Shown: in pieces, positions 1-7,827 of the stretch
Layout: the number at the start of each line of letters is the position of its first letter
Numbering within the stretch: the stretch's first letter is position 1
Source: Flavobacterium sp. KACC 22763
Lineage (GTDB): Bacteria > Bacteroidota > Bacteroidia > Flavobacteriales > Flavobacteriaceae
NCBI RefSeq assembly: GCF_028736155.1
Contig: NZ_CP117879.1
Coordinates: 4,526,001-4,590,000 of the forward strand
DNA: 64,000 nt
Direction of reading: 5' to 3'
Translations under genes and position numbers: made by a program
Notes under the pieces: generated by a model
Databases searched by the model: none
What the model was told of the DNA's origin: nothing
Seen by the model: the letters and a program-made list of their open reading frames with translations, nothing else

Positions 1-854
1 ACTTCAGCATTACGAACACAGAAACGATCATAAGTATCTCCTGATTTTCCAACAGGAACAATAAAATCGAAATCTTCGTAAGATGAATAAGGCTGTGCTA
101 CACGTACGTCATAATCAACTCCAGCAGCACGTAAGTTTGGACCTGTAAATCCGTAAGCCATTGCTTTTTCAGCAGTAATTCCACCTACATTTACAGTTCT
201 GTCAAGGAAAATTCTATTTCTCTCGAATAAGTTTTGGAATTCTTGCCATACTGGTGGGAATTCTTCTAGGAATTTATCTAGTTTTTTGAAAACTTCTGGA
301 GACCAGTCTCTTTCAAAACCACCGATTCTTCCCATATTTGTAGTCAAACGAGCTCCACAAATTTCTTCGTAGATTTCGTAGATTTTTTCTCTAAATTGAA
401 ATACGTATAAGAAACCAGTATACGCACCTGTATCAACACCTAAGATACCATTACAGATAATGTGGTCCGTAATACGAGCCAGCTCCATAACAATAACTCT
501 TAAATACTGAGCTCTTTTAGGAACTTCAATACCTAATAGTTTTTCTACTGTCATCCACCATCCCATATTATTAATAGGAGATGAACAATAGTTCATACGG
601 TCTGTAAGAGGTGTAATTTGGTAAAAAGGACGATTTTCGGCAATTTTTTCAAATGCTCTGTGGATGTAACCAATAGTTGGCTCAGCCTCAAGAATTTTTT
701 CACCATCCATCAATAAGATATTTTGAAAAATACCGTGTGTTGCAGGGTGAGTTGGACCTAAATTCAGAACAGAAAGTTCGCTTCCGTCGTCATTTAGTCT
801 CTCCTTAATTATTTTAGCATAACGATGCTCTGGTGGTAATAATAGTTCTGACAT
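1..854 (-). CDS. nuoD: NADH-quinone oxidoreductase subunit D, partial (C-terminus outside window)
   Basis: This encodes the 49-kDa subunit of respiratory complex I, which with NuoB forms the quinone-binding site in the cytoplasmic arm. The reading frame is open from ATG at 854 to the window edge, giving about 284 residues, so roughly the last third is missing. Recognisable stretches are GPTHPATHG near residue 33, the MDGE segment, IGYIHRAFEK and the MNYCSSP segment; these are hallmarks of the NuoD/HoxH-like family. The gene starts 21 bp after nuoC stops and belongs to the nuoABCD operon. The identity is secure; only the end is unseen. Confidence 0.95.
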   Translation of the reverse strand, partial: MSELLLPPEHRYAKIIKERLNDDGSELSVLNLGPTHPATHGIFQNILLMDGEKILEAEPTIGYIHRAFEKIAENRPFYQITPLTDRMNYCSSPINNMGWWMTVEKLLGIEVPKRAQYLRVIVMELARITDHIICNGILGVDTGAYTGFLYVFQFREKIYEIYEEICGARLTTNMGRIGGFERDWSPEVFKKLDKFLEEFPPVWQEFQNLFERNRIFLDRTVNVGGITAEKAMAYGFTGPNLRAAGVDYDVRVAQPYSSYEDFDFIVPVGKSGDTYDRFCVRNAE

Positions 855-875
855 TTTATAATGTTGAATTATTTT

Positions 876-1397
876 TTAGCAATTTGATGTTGTTCTTCCG
901 AAGAATCTATCATCCTTATCTGTTCTTCCGCTGTCTTCCAATGGGAATTCTTTTCGCATTGGATGAGACTGCATTTCGTCCATATTTAAAATACGTTTCA
1001 ATTGAGGATGTCCTATAAAGTCAATCCCATAGAAATCGAAAGTTTCTCTTTCCATCCAATTGGATGAAAGGAAAATATTTGAAACCGATTTAATTTCTGG
1101 TTTTTCGCCGTTTAAGAAAACTTTGATTTTCAATCTTTTGTTTTCGTACCAGTTGTGTAAATGATAAACAACTGCAAACTGACGTTCTGTTTCATTATCC
1201 GGATAGTGAATTCCGCATAAGTCAGTTAAAAAATGAAATTTTAATTCTGGATCATTTTTAAGGAATAGAATCAGAGGCGTAATTTTATCAGCCGAAGCTT
1301 CTAAAGAAAAAATATCTCTTTCTTGCTGAAAGTTGAAAACATCGTTATTGAATGTTTCTACAAGTTTGTCTTGAATTTGGGTATTTTCTAAGGCCAT
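876..1397 (-). CDS. nuoC: NADH-quinone oxidoreductase subunit C
   Basis: This is the 30-kDa subunit of complex I, a peripheral protein that joins NuoB and NuoD in the connecting module. The 173-residue protein carries the family signature around residues 115-140: ERETFDFYGI followed by GHPQLKRIL. It is a stand-alone NuoC, not the NuoCD fusion of enterobacteria, because nuoD follows as a separate frame. It begins one base after the nuoB stop codon, which suggests translational coupling. The ATG at 1397 fits the usual family length. Confidence 0.95.
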   Translation of the reverse strand: MALENTQIQDKLVETFNNDVFNFQQERDIFSLEASADKITPLILFLKNDPELKFHFLTDLCGIHYPDNETERQFAVVYHLHNWYENKRLKIKVFLNGEKPEIKSVSNIFLSSNWMERETFDFYGIDFIGHPQLKRILNMDEMQSHPMRKEFPLEDSGRTDKDDRFFGRTTSNC

Positions 1398-1398
1398 C

Positions 1399-1947
1399 TT
1401 ATGAGATATTATATGAAGCTAATAATTCTTGGTATTCTGGAGAGCTTCTTCTTCTTACAGATTCACTTTTCACTAAGTCTTGAAGTCTCATAACTCCATC
1501 AACAATTTGTTCTGGTCTTGGTGGGCATCCTGGTACATAAACGTCAACAGGAATTACTTTGTCAATTCCTTGAAGAACAGAATAAGTATCAAAAACTCCT
1601 CCTGAAGAAGCGCATGCTCCAACAGCAATTACCCAACGAGGCTCTGACATTTGTTCGTATACTTGTCTTAAAATAGGTGCCATTTTTTTAGAAATAGTTC
1701 CCATTACTAATAACATATCGGCTTGTCTTGGCGAGAAACTCACACGCTCAGAACCAAATCGAGCTAAGTCATAGTGAGATGCCATTGTTGCCATGAATTC
1801 GATACCACAGCATGAAGTCGCGAAAGGAAGCGGCCATAATGAGTTGGCTCTTGCTAAACCAACAACATCACTAAGTTTTGTAGCGAAGAAACCTTCACCA
1901 GTAACTCCTTCTGGCGGCGCAACCATATTTACTTTTGAATCGCTCAT
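1399..1947 (-). CDS. nuoB: NADH-quinone oxidoreductase subunit B
   Basis: This is the complex I subunit that holds the terminal 4Fe-4S cluster N2, which passes electrons to quinone. The 182-residue protein shows the tandem cysteines in SCCGIE (Cys46, Cys47), Cys112 in GACASSGG and Cys141 in PGCPPRPE, which are the four expected cluster ligands. The gene lies between nuoA and nuoC. A 157-bp gap filled with AATCTAAAATC-type repeats separates it from nuoA, which is unusual within an otherwise tight operon. Confidence 0.96.
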   Translation of the reverse strand: MSDSKVNMVAPPEGVTGEGFFATKLSDVVGLARANSLWPLPFATSCCGIEFMATMASHYDLARFGSERVSFSPRQADMLLVMGTISKKMAPILRQVYEQMSEPRWVIAVGACASSGGVFDTYSVLQGIDKVIPVDVYVPGCPPRPEQIVDGVMRLQDLVKSESVRRRSSPEYQELLASYNIS

Positions 1948-1950
1948 TTT

Positions 1951-2103
1951 TATTTTAGATTGTAGATTTCAGATTTTAGATTTTTGATCTTGGAACCGAA
2001 ATCAATATTTTAAAATTCAATATTGTGTTTTGAGAAATTATTTTTCAAATCTAAAATTCTAAATCAAGTAATCTAAAATCTAAAATCTGAAATCTAAAAT
2101 CAT
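1951..2103. repeat. AATCTAAAATC inverted/direct repeat cluster in nuoA-nuoB gap
   Basis: Two clusters of a simple AT-rich motif face each other: TTTTAGATT-type units at 1951-1985 and AATCTAAAATC-type units at 2047-2103. A perfect 19-bp inverted repeat pairs 1963-1981 with 2078-2096. The element sits inside an operon, so it would form a hairpin in the mRNA between nuoA and nuoB. A related cluster occurs at 19909-19951. Confidence 0.8.
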
Positions 2104-2104
2104 A

Positions 2105-2470
2105 TTATTCCCACTCTAATGCTTTCTTTTTGATGATATAAAAGAAACCAACCAAAAGCAAAGACATGAAAACTAACATTTTTAACATTCCTTCAATTCC
2201 TAAGTCTTTGAAGTTTACTGCCCATGGATAAAGGAAAATAACCTCTACATCGAACAATACAAACAAAATGGCAACTAAGAAGTATTTTACAGAAAAAGGA
2301 ATACGGGCGTTACCAACAGATTCGATACCGCATTCGAAGTTTTGATCTTTAACTTCAGAGGATCTTTTTGGTCCTAATTTTCCAGAAATGATGATTGTTC
2401 CTACCACAAAACCAACAGCTAGAATAAACTGCATTAAAATAGGAATGTAACTGTATTGATCAGATTGCAT
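2105..2470 (-). CDS. nuoA: NADH-quinone oxidoreductase subunit A
   Basis: This is a small membrane subunit of complex I (121 residues, three transmembrane helices). The conserved loop reads FECGIESVGNARIPFSVKYF, followed by FVLFDVEVIFLYPW, both typical of NuoA/ND3. The frame extends upstream to 2533, but a strong promoter (TTG-N20-TATCTTTG) lies at 2503-2533, so translation must start downstream of it; the ATG at 2470 gives the normal family length. It is the first gene of the nuo operon. Confidence 0.94.
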   Translation of the reverse strand: MQSDQYSYIPILMQFILAVGFVVGTIIISGKLGPKRSSEVKDQNFECGIESVGNARIPFSVKYFLVAILFVLFDVEVIFLYPWAVNFKDLGIEGMLKMLVFMSLLLVGFFYIIKKKALEWE

Positions 2471-2502
2471 AAACTTAGATTTTATACTTAAAAAATGAGC
2501 CA

Positions 2503-2533
2503 CAAAGATAACTTGGAAGTCTGTAAAACACAA
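2503..2533 (-). promoter_or_regulatory. Predicted promoter of the nuo operon
   Basis: Read on the minus strand, a -33 TTG (2533-2531) and a -7 box TATCTTTG (2510-2503) are separated by 20 bp, matching the Bacteroidota consensus TTG/TAnnTTTG. Transcription would begin near 2496, about 26 bp before the nuoA ATG at 2470. Confidence 0.7.
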
Positions 2534-2634
2534 GTTAAAAAAGGATTTAAGTAGGGTGCAAAACCGTGTTTATGTCTAATTTTTATTCATTATAAATAAC
2601 ATTGCGTTATTTTAATATTTTTTTAAGAAATGGG

Positions 2635-2667
2635 TAAAAAAAAACGTCCCGAATACTTCGGGACGTC
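2635..2667 (-). terminator. Rho-independent terminator after the cold-shock gene
   Basis: A 10-bp stem (ACGTCCCGAA / TTCGGGACGT, loop TAC) at 2644-2666 is followed on the minus strand by nine T residues (2644-2636 as A on the plus strand). Confidence 0.85.
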
Positions 2668-2713
2668 TTCTGAGACCATTCAGAGGCAAAAAAAAATAAT
2701 TGCTATATTTTTC

Positions 2714-2908
2714 TTAGATTACTGCTACTTTAGCAGCAACTTTCCCTTTTCTTCCTTCTTCTTCTTCATAGCTTACACGGTCACCTTCGCGTAATTCTTC
2801 CGCGTTAATTCCTGAAGCGTGAACGAAGATGTCCTTTCCTGTTTCTTCGTCTGTAATGAATCCATAACCTTTAGACTCATTGAAAAATTTTACTGTACCT
2901 GTACGCAT
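2714..2908 (-). CDS. Cold-shock domain protein (CspA family)
   Basis: This is a 64-residue single-stranded nucleic acid-binding protein with one cold-shock domain; family members act as RNA chaperones at low temperature or in stationary phase. The RNP1 motif KGYGFI is at residues 13-18 and RNP2 DIFVH at 26-30. The gene is a single transcription unit with its own terminator at 2635-2667. A possible -7 box (TACATTTG) lies at 2944-2937. No long structured leader could be confirmed, so cold regulation is not shown by the sequence. Confidence 0.93.
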   Translation of the reverse strand: MRTGTVKFFNESKGYGFITDEETGKDIFVHASGINAEELREGDRVSYEEEEGRKGKVAAKVAVI

Positions 2909-2936
2909 TTGTAATGTAATAATAATTTATAATAAA

Positions 2937-2944
2937 CAAATGTA
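2937..2944 (-). promoter_or_regulatory. Possible -7 box of the cold-shock gene
   Basis: TACATTTG on the minus strand fits TAnnTTTG and would give a leader of about 22 bases. No TTG is present at the usual distance; the nearest is 15 bp away, so this is weak. Apart from this box and the terminator at 3159-3189, I see nothing else in the 2909-3216 gap. Confidence 0.35.
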
Positions 2945-3158
2945 ATATATAAAATCATACAAAAGACATATACGTGTTAATTTTTTGTAAAAATTATTGA
3001 TTTACAGTGTTTTTACGCGGTTTATTGCATCAATTTGTTTATAAAATACCATAATTTGCGAATCATTAATTGTAAGAATATAAAAGCATTACGTTTGTAA
3101 GAATATGATAATTCAAAAAAATCAGCAGCTAAGATTTTTCTTAAAATTTCATTAATAT

Positions 3159-3189
3159 AAAAAAGCCGCTGAAATTTCAACGGCTTTTT
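3159..3189 (-). terminator. Terminator of aspS
   Basis: The stem AAAAAGCCG / CGGCTTTTT encloses a second short palindrome TGAAATTTCA. On the minus strand the hairpin is followed by a T run. The plus strand also has a T-rich tail, so it could work in both directions. Confidence 0.8.
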
Positions 3190-3216
3190 GTTTTTTTATG
3201 AATAATTTACTTCAAA

Positions 3217-4968
3217 TTAAGCAACATCTACTTTAATTCGAAGCTCTTTCAATTGTGCATCATCAATTGCGGCAGGAGCATCAATCATGACATCGCGCCC
3301 TGAATTATTTTTAGGGAATGCAATAAAATCTCTGATGGTTTCTTGTCCTCCTAAAATAGCAACAAGTCGGTCAAGACCAAAAGCTAATCCTCCATGAGGT
3401 GGTGCTCCAAACTGGAAAGCATCCATTAAGAAACCAAATTGGGCTTTTGCTTCTTCTTCGGTAAATCCTAAATATTTAAACATTAATTGCTGTGTCGCTT
3501 TATCGTGAATACGAATAGATCCACCGCCAATTTCATTTCCATTTAAAACCATATCGTAAGCATTTGCGCGAACTTTTCCTGGTTCTGTTTCCAATAACGC
3601 CATGTCTTCTGGTTTTGGAGAAGTAAATGGGTGGTGCATTGCATGATAACGTCCGCTTTCTTCGTCAAGTTCCAACAATGGGAAATCAACAACCCAAAGT
3701 GGTGCAAATTCTTCTGGATTACGCAATCCTAAACGAGTAGCCAATTCCATACGTAAAGCAGAAAGTTGTGCTCTTGTTTTATTTGCTGGACCAGAAAGAA
3801 CAAAAATCATATCTCCAGGATTTGCTTCTGTTGCTTTTGCCCAATTTGCCAAATCATCATTGTCGTAGAATTTATCTACAGATGATTTGTATGTTCCGTC
3901 TTCGTTGCATTTTACATAAACCATTCCCGACGCTCCAACTTGAGGACGTTTCACCCAGTCAATTAATCCGTCGATTTCTTTACGAGTGTAATTTCCTGCT
4001 CCAGGAACAGCAATTCCCACAACTAATTCAGCTGCATTGAATACAGGGAATTCTTTATGTTGTGCAAATTCGTTTAATTCTCCAAACTTCATTCCGAAAC
4101 GAATGTCCGGTTTGTCGTTTCCGTATGTTCTCATGGCATAGTCGTAAGTAATTCTTGGGAATTTATCTACTTCAATACCTTTAATTTCTTTTAATAAATG
4201 TCTTGTCAAACCTTCAAAAATATTCAAGATATCTTCTTGTTCAACAAATGCCATTTCACAGTCAATTTGAGTAAACTCTGGCTGACGGTCTGCACGTAAA
4301 TCTTCATCACGGAAACATTTCACGATTTGGAAATATTTATCCATTCCACCTACCATCAAAAGTTGTTTGAAAGTTTGTGGAGATTGTGGTAGAGCGTAAA
4401 ATTGACCTTCGTTCATACGGCTTGGTACAACGAAATCTCTTGCTCCTTCTGGAGTTGATTTAATTAAATAAGGCGTCTCAACTTCGCAGAAATCTAAATC
4501 AGAAAGATATTTACGAACTTCCATCGCTACTTTATGACGGAATAACAAACTGTTTTTTACAGGATTTCTTCTGATATCTAAATAACGATATTTCATTCTG
4601 ATGTCTTCTCCACCGTCAGTTTCATCTTCAATTGTAAATGGAGGAGTTAATGCAGTATTTAAAATCGTCAATTCAGAAACTAAAATTTCGATTTCACCCG
4701 TTGGAATATTTTTGTTTTTGGCTTCACGCTCAATAACAGTTCCTTTTACTTGAATTACAAATTCTCTTCCCAAGGTTTTTGCCAATTCAAAAACAGTTTT
4801 ATCGGTACGGCTTTCGTCAAAAATAAGCTGTGTAATTCCGTAACGGTCACGTAAGTCAACCCAGTTCATAAATCCTTTATCGCGCGATTTTTGTACCCAT
4901 CCCGCTAGTGTAACTTCCGTATTAATATTTGAGGCATTTAGTTCGCCGCAATTATGACTTCTATACAT
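3217..4968 (-). CDS. aspS: Aspartate--tRNA ligase
   Basis: This charges tRNA-Asp with aspartate. The 583-residue class II synthetase has an N-terminal OB-fold anticodon-binding domain (about residues 1-105, with [20 protein letters not shown]), class II motif 2 ([18 protein letters not shown], near 218-235) and motif 3 ([13 protein letters not shown], near 528-540). A bacterial-type insertion domain lies between motifs 2 and 3. A candidate -7 box TACTTTTG lies at 4994-4987, leaving a short leader before the ATG at 4968. The gene is monocistronic, with a terminator at 3159-3189. Confidence 0.97.
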   Translation of the reverse strand: MYRSHNCGELNASNINTEVTLAGWVQKSRDKGFMNWVDLRDRYGITQLIFDESRTDKTVFELAKTLGREFVIQVKGTVIEREAKNKNIPTGEIEILVSELTILNTALTPPFTIEDETDGGEDIRMKYRYLDIRRNPVKNSLLFRHKVAMEVRKYLSDLDFCEVETPYLIKSTPEGARDFVVPSRMNEGQFYALPQSPQTFKQLLMVGGMDKYFQIVKCFRDEDLRADRQPEFTQIDCEMAFVEQEDILNIFEGLTRHLLKEIKGIEVDKFPRITYDYAMRTYGNDKPDIRFGMKFGELNEFAQHKEFPVFNAAELVVGIAVPGAGNYTRKEIDGLIDWVKRPQVGASGMVYVKCNEDGTYKSSVDKFYDNDDLANWAKATEANPGDMIFVLSGPANKTRAQLSALRMELATRLGLRNPEEFAPLWVVDFPLLELDEESGRYHAMHHPFTSPKPEDMALLETEPGKVRANAYDMVLNGNEIGGGSIRIHDKATQQLMFKYLGFTEEEAKAQFGFLMDAFQFGAPPHGGLAFGLDRLVAILGGQETIRDFIAFPKNNSGRDVMIDAPAAIDDAQLKELRIKVDVA

Positions 4969-4986
4969 GATCTAAATTTTAGATTG

Positions 4987-4994
4987 CAAAAGTA
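4987..4994 (-). promoter_or_regulatory. Candidate -7 box of aspS
   Basis: TACTTTTG on the minus strand matches TAnnTTTG, 18 bp before the aspS ATG. No -33 TTG lies at a normal distance. Confidence 0.4.
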
Positions 4995-5089
4995 AATACA
5001 AAATTCAATATAATATAGTAAAGAGGGAAACTTGATGCGTATAATTTTAAATATTTTGTCAAATGTTAAAATTTGAATCGTTATTTCTT

Positions 5090-5097
5090 TAGATTTG
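5090..5097 (+). promoter_or_regulatory. -7 box upstream of the Cys-less thioredoxin paralogue
   Basis: TAGATTTG matches TAnnTTTG. The surrounding stretch from AAATATTTTGT to the start codon aligns with the stretch before the next gene (6141-6213), with the box at the same distance (31 bp) from an upstream TTTTG. The promoter region therefore appears to have been duplicated along with the gene. Confidence 0.5.
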
Positions 5098-5126
5098 AAT
5101 TTATCAAAAACCAAAATTTAATAGAT

Positions 5127-6122
5127 ATGAATAAATGCTTTGTTTTAGCTTTAATGATTTTTAGTATTCTGAGTAGTTGCAGTCAAACTGAAGGCGAAGT
5201 AGAATTTACCGCAAATATTTCTAATAGAAATAGCGACAGTTTAGTTATAACTGGAGCCAATAATTTTAAAAAGGTGATTTTAATTAATAAAAAAGGATCT
5301 TTTAAAGCTAATTTCAAAATAATGAAGGGATTTTATGATTTATTCGATGGGAATAATTATCTGCACTTATATCTAAAGCCAAATGCTGAAATAGATCTAA
5401 CATTTGATGGAAAAGATGTGGACAAAACCATTGTTTATAAAGGAAAAGAGATAAATGAAAATAACTTTTTAGTAAAATACACTTTTAAAAAGGAAAATTT
5501 TAAAAAAGAAGTTTTACTGAAAGAGCGCTCTGAGTTTGTATCGCTGGTTGAAAAAGAAAAGAAAGCAGATTTAGAAAGTATTAATAGTGGAAATTATGAT
5601 TCAGATTTTAAAGACACAATGACAAATGTGTTGGAAGCATTTTATAATGAATTATCGAAAGAATATGAAGATGGCTCAAAATTGCGTGAGTTAAATAGTA
5701 AAGGCGCCAGCGAATTTGAGTACGAAAATTATAAAGGAGGAAAAACAAAATTATCAGACTTTCGAGGAAAGTATGTTTATATCATTTTTTGGACATTCTG
5801 GAATGATAAATACTTGGAGGAGTTTAATAATATTAGAGGAGTTACTGAAAAATATAAAGACAAGAATGTTGTATTTGTAAATGTTTCAATAGATGAGCAG
5901 TACGAGCGTGATTCATGGAAAAAATATATAGAAGAAAAGAAATTAAGTGGAATTCAGCTTTTATCTGATAAAGGATTTAAATCTGATTTTATAACAAAAT
6001 GTAGTATAAAAGAAGTGCCCGAGTATGTATTAGTAGATCCCAAAGGTTATATTTTGGAAACTGATGCATGGGAGCCTGCTTCGCTATCACTTCAGTCACA
6101 ATTCGAGACTTTGTTAAAGTAA
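5127..6122 (+). CDS. Thioredoxin-fold (TlpA-like) lipoprotein lacking the CXXC motif
   Basis: This is a 331-residue exported protein. It has a lipoprotein signal (LSSCSQ, Cys18), an N-terminal DUF4369-like beta domain (about residues 22-115), a helical linker, and a C-terminal TlpA/AhpC-TSA thioredoxin-like domain (about 195-331). The downstream neighbour has exactly the same length and has WCAPC at 225-229; here the matching residues are WNDKY, so both redox cysteines are absent, while the Pro before the cis-proline loop (EVPEY) is kept. It cannot act as a classical disulfide reductase and may be a binding or structural version. An upstream TTG start at 5073 is rejected because it precedes the -7 box. 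Confidence 0.88.
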   Translation: MNKCFVLALMIFSILSSCSQTEGEVEFTANISNRNSDSLVITGANNFKKVILINKKGSFKANFKIMKGFYDLFDGNNYLHLYLKPNAEIDLTFDGKDVDKTIVYKGKEINENNFLVKYTFKKENFKKEVLLKERSEFVSLVEKEKKADLESINSGNYDSDFKDTMTNVLEAFYNELSKEYEDGSKLRELNSKGASEFEYENYKGGKTKLSDFRGKYVYIIFWTFWNDKYLEEFNNIRGVTEKYKDKNVVFVNVSIDEQYERDSWKKYIEEKKLSGIQLLSDKGFKSDFITKCSIKEVPEYVLVDPKGYILETDAWEPASLSLQSQFETLLK

Positions 6123-6178
6123 GGGGTAGGTAGTGTTAAATATTTTGTTAATTCTAAATTCCGAAGCTTTAATTTCTT

Positions 6179-6186
6179 TAGTTTTG
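6179..6186 (+). promoter_or_regulatory. -7 box upstream of the TlpA-like gene
   Basis: TAGTTTTG matches TAnnTTTG and lies 28 bp before the ATG at 6214. It aligns with the box at 5090-5097 in front of the paralogue. Confidence 0.5.
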
Positions 6187-6213
6187 ATTATCTAAAAACT
6201 AATCATAATACCT

Positions 6214-7209
6214 ATGAAAAAACTTTTTGTTGCAGGTTTAGTGCTTTTTAATGCTTTAAATATCATTGGTCAAAGCAAAAATTCGGTAAAATTTACAGCT
6301 AAAATCGCCAATAGAAATAGCGATACTTTGGTTATTAAAGGAAGAGATAATTTCAGACAAGTAATTCCAATTGATAAAAAAGAGATTTTTTCTGCAACTT
6401 TTGATGCTCCTCAGGGGTTTTATGTTTTTTCTGACGGAACAGAATCTTCTAATTTATATTTAAAGCCAAATTCTGAAGTCAATTTGACTATGAATGCCAA
6501 AGAATTTGATGAAACGATTGTTTATAAAGGTAAAGGAGTAAACGAAAGTAACTTTTTAGCTCAACAAGCTTTAAAAGATGAAAATTTTCAGAAAGATGCT
6601 TTTGCAAAAGAATCGGCTGAATTTACCGCTTTACTTGATGGTAAATTAAAAGCAGATATAGAAAGTCTTGAAAAAGGTGATTTTGCTCCTGAATTTAAAA
6701 CGGCTCTAAAACGCAGTTTCGAAAGTTTTCACCAATATGCGGGTGAAGAATATGAAAGAGTTGCAAAGGCAAATAAAATGGTTGGAAAAGCTTCTCCAGG
6801 TTTTGACTATGAAAATTTTAAAGGAGGAAAAACGAAACTTTCTGATTTAAAAGGAAAATATGTTTACATTGATCTTTGGGCAACATGGTGCGCGCCTTGT
6901 AGAGCTGAGATCCCGTATTTGCAGAAGATTGAAGAAAAATATCATGGAAAAAATATTGAATTTGTAAGTATTTCTATTGATAAAGCAAAAGATAATGAAA
7001 AATGGAAAAAGTTCGTAACGGATAAAAAGTTAGGAGGCGTTCAACTATTTGCTGATAAAGACTGGGAATCTGAGTTTGTTGTGAACTACGGTGTCACCGG
7101 AATTCCTCGATTTATTTTAATTGATCCGCAAGGCAATATTTTAAAATCTGATGCATCAAGACCATCTGATCCTGAGCTTGATAAGCAACTTAGTGCATTA
7201 TTGAACTAA
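6214..7209 (+). CDS. TlpA-like thiol-disulfide oxidoreductase with DUF4369-like N-terminus
   Basis: This is a 331-residue exported protein. A Sec signal peptide ends near Gly19-Gln20. A DUF4369-like domain and a helical linker precede a thioredoxin-like domain with the active-site WCAPC (Cys226, Cys229) and the cis-proline loop GIPRF near 297. Such proteins keep envelope proteins reduced or serve cytochrome c maturation in Bacteroidota. It is a tandem paralogue of the gene at 5127, sharing phrases such as KPNxExxLT, TIVYKGK and NFKGGKTKLSD. A terminator follows at 7267-7294. Confidence 0.93.
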   Translation: MKKLFVAGLVLFNALNIIGQSKNSVKFTAKIANRNSDTLVIKGRDNFRQVIPIDKKEIFSATFDAPQGFYVFSDGTESSNLYLKPNSEVNLTMNAKEFDETIVYKGKGVNESNFLAQQALKDENFQKDAFAKESAEFTALLDGKLKADIESLEKGDFAPEFKTALKRSFESFHQYAGEEYERVAKANKMVGKASPGFDYENFKGGKTKLSDLKGKYVYIDLWATWCAPCRAEIPYLQKIEEKYHGKNIEFVSISIDKAKDNEKWKKFVTDKKLGGVQLFADKDWESEFVVNYGVTGIPRFILIDPQGNILKSDASRPSDPELDKQLSALLN

Positions 7210-7266
7210 TTTTTTTACGAAATTTACAACGTTATCGTAAAATTTAAATATTTCTAAAATACCAGT

Positions 7267-7294
7267 AAAACCAGTGCTTGAGCGCTGGTTTTTT
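7267..7294 (+). terminator. Terminator after the TlpA-like gene
   Basis: The stem AAAACCAGTGCT / AGCGCTGGTTTT (one G-T wobble) is followed by a T-rich tract. Confidence 0.75.
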
Positions 7295-7379
7295 CTTTTT
7301 TGGGAAATTTCCAATGTTAAGTTTTTACTCTATGTTACCAAATTGTTAAGTAAAAGTTTTTTTAATGTAAACTATTAAC

Positions 7380-7387
7380 TATATTTG
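7380..7387 (+). promoter_or_regulatory. -7 box of the MORN-like gene
   Basis: TATATTTG matches TAnnTTTG, 33 bp before the ATG at 7421. The nearest upstream TTG is too far away (34 bp). Confidence 0.45.
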
Positions 7388-7420
7388 ATAAAGATTTCTT
7401 AACATTAAATACCTAAAGAT

Positions 7421-7768
7421 ATGAAAAAGAGTGTAATTTTAGCTGCAATATTGTTCTCTGGAATTGTAGTTGCACAAGAAGGAAAGCCTGAATTGGAAGC
7501 TGCTGGAAACAAGGTAAAAGCAACGTATTACTATGACAATGGTAAAGTGCAGCAAGAAGGCTTTTTTAAAGACGGTAAATTAGACGGTGTTTGGGTATCT
7601 TATGACGAAAAAGGAAATAAAAAAACCGTTGGAGAATACACAGACGGAGTTAAAACTGGAAAATGGATTTACTTTAATGAAAACAGTTTAAGCGAAGTTG
7701 CTTATGTAGACAACAAAGTGAGCTCAGTTAAAAGTTTACAGAAAAATGCTTTAGCAAACAGAAATTAA
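7421..7768 (+). CDS. Small exported MORN-repeat (YwqK-like) protein
   Basis: This 115-residue protein has a clear Sec signal (cleavage near VVAQ, residue 19) and then about three MORN-variant repeats of the form YYDNGKVQQEGFFKDGKLDG / WVSYDEKGNKKTVGEYTDGV / WIYFNENSLSEVAYVDNKV. Annotation pipelines often call this family YwqK antitoxin, but there is no toxin partner nearby and the protein is exported, so that name should not be taken literally. It is probably a periplasmic or surface protein of unknown function. Its own -7 box and a strong terminator make it monocistronic. Confidence 0.85.
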   Translation: MKKSVILAAILFSGIVVAQEGKPELEAAGNKVKATYYYDNGKVQQEGFFKDGKLDGVWVSYDEKGNKKTVGEYTDGVKTGKWIYFNENSLSEVAYVDNKVSSVKSLQKNALANRN

Positions 7769-7798
7769 TCATAATTTCAAAAATCACTTATAAAGAGA

Positions 7799-7827
7799 CC
7801 GTCCCGATATTTCGGGACGGTTTTTTT
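7799..7827 (+). terminator. Terminator after the MORN-like gene
   Basis: The stem CCGTCCCGA / TCGGGACGG is followed by seven T residues. Its stem resembles the terminator at 2644-2666, and it abuts the stop of the convergent PepSY gene at 7826. Confidence 0.9.

Noticed and set aside
2471..2533. Upstream extension of nuoA to 2533
   Set aside because: A complete promoter lies across this stretch, and NuoA proteins normally begin at the later methionine.
5073..5126. An upstream TTG start for the Cys-less thioredoxin paralogue
   Set aside because: It would place the -7 box inside the coding sequence and put extra residues before a perfect lipoprotein signal peptide.
7421..7768. A toxin-antitoxin pair suggested by the YwqK-like repeats
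   Set aside because: There is no partner gene, the protein carries a signal peptide, and the transcription unit is single.
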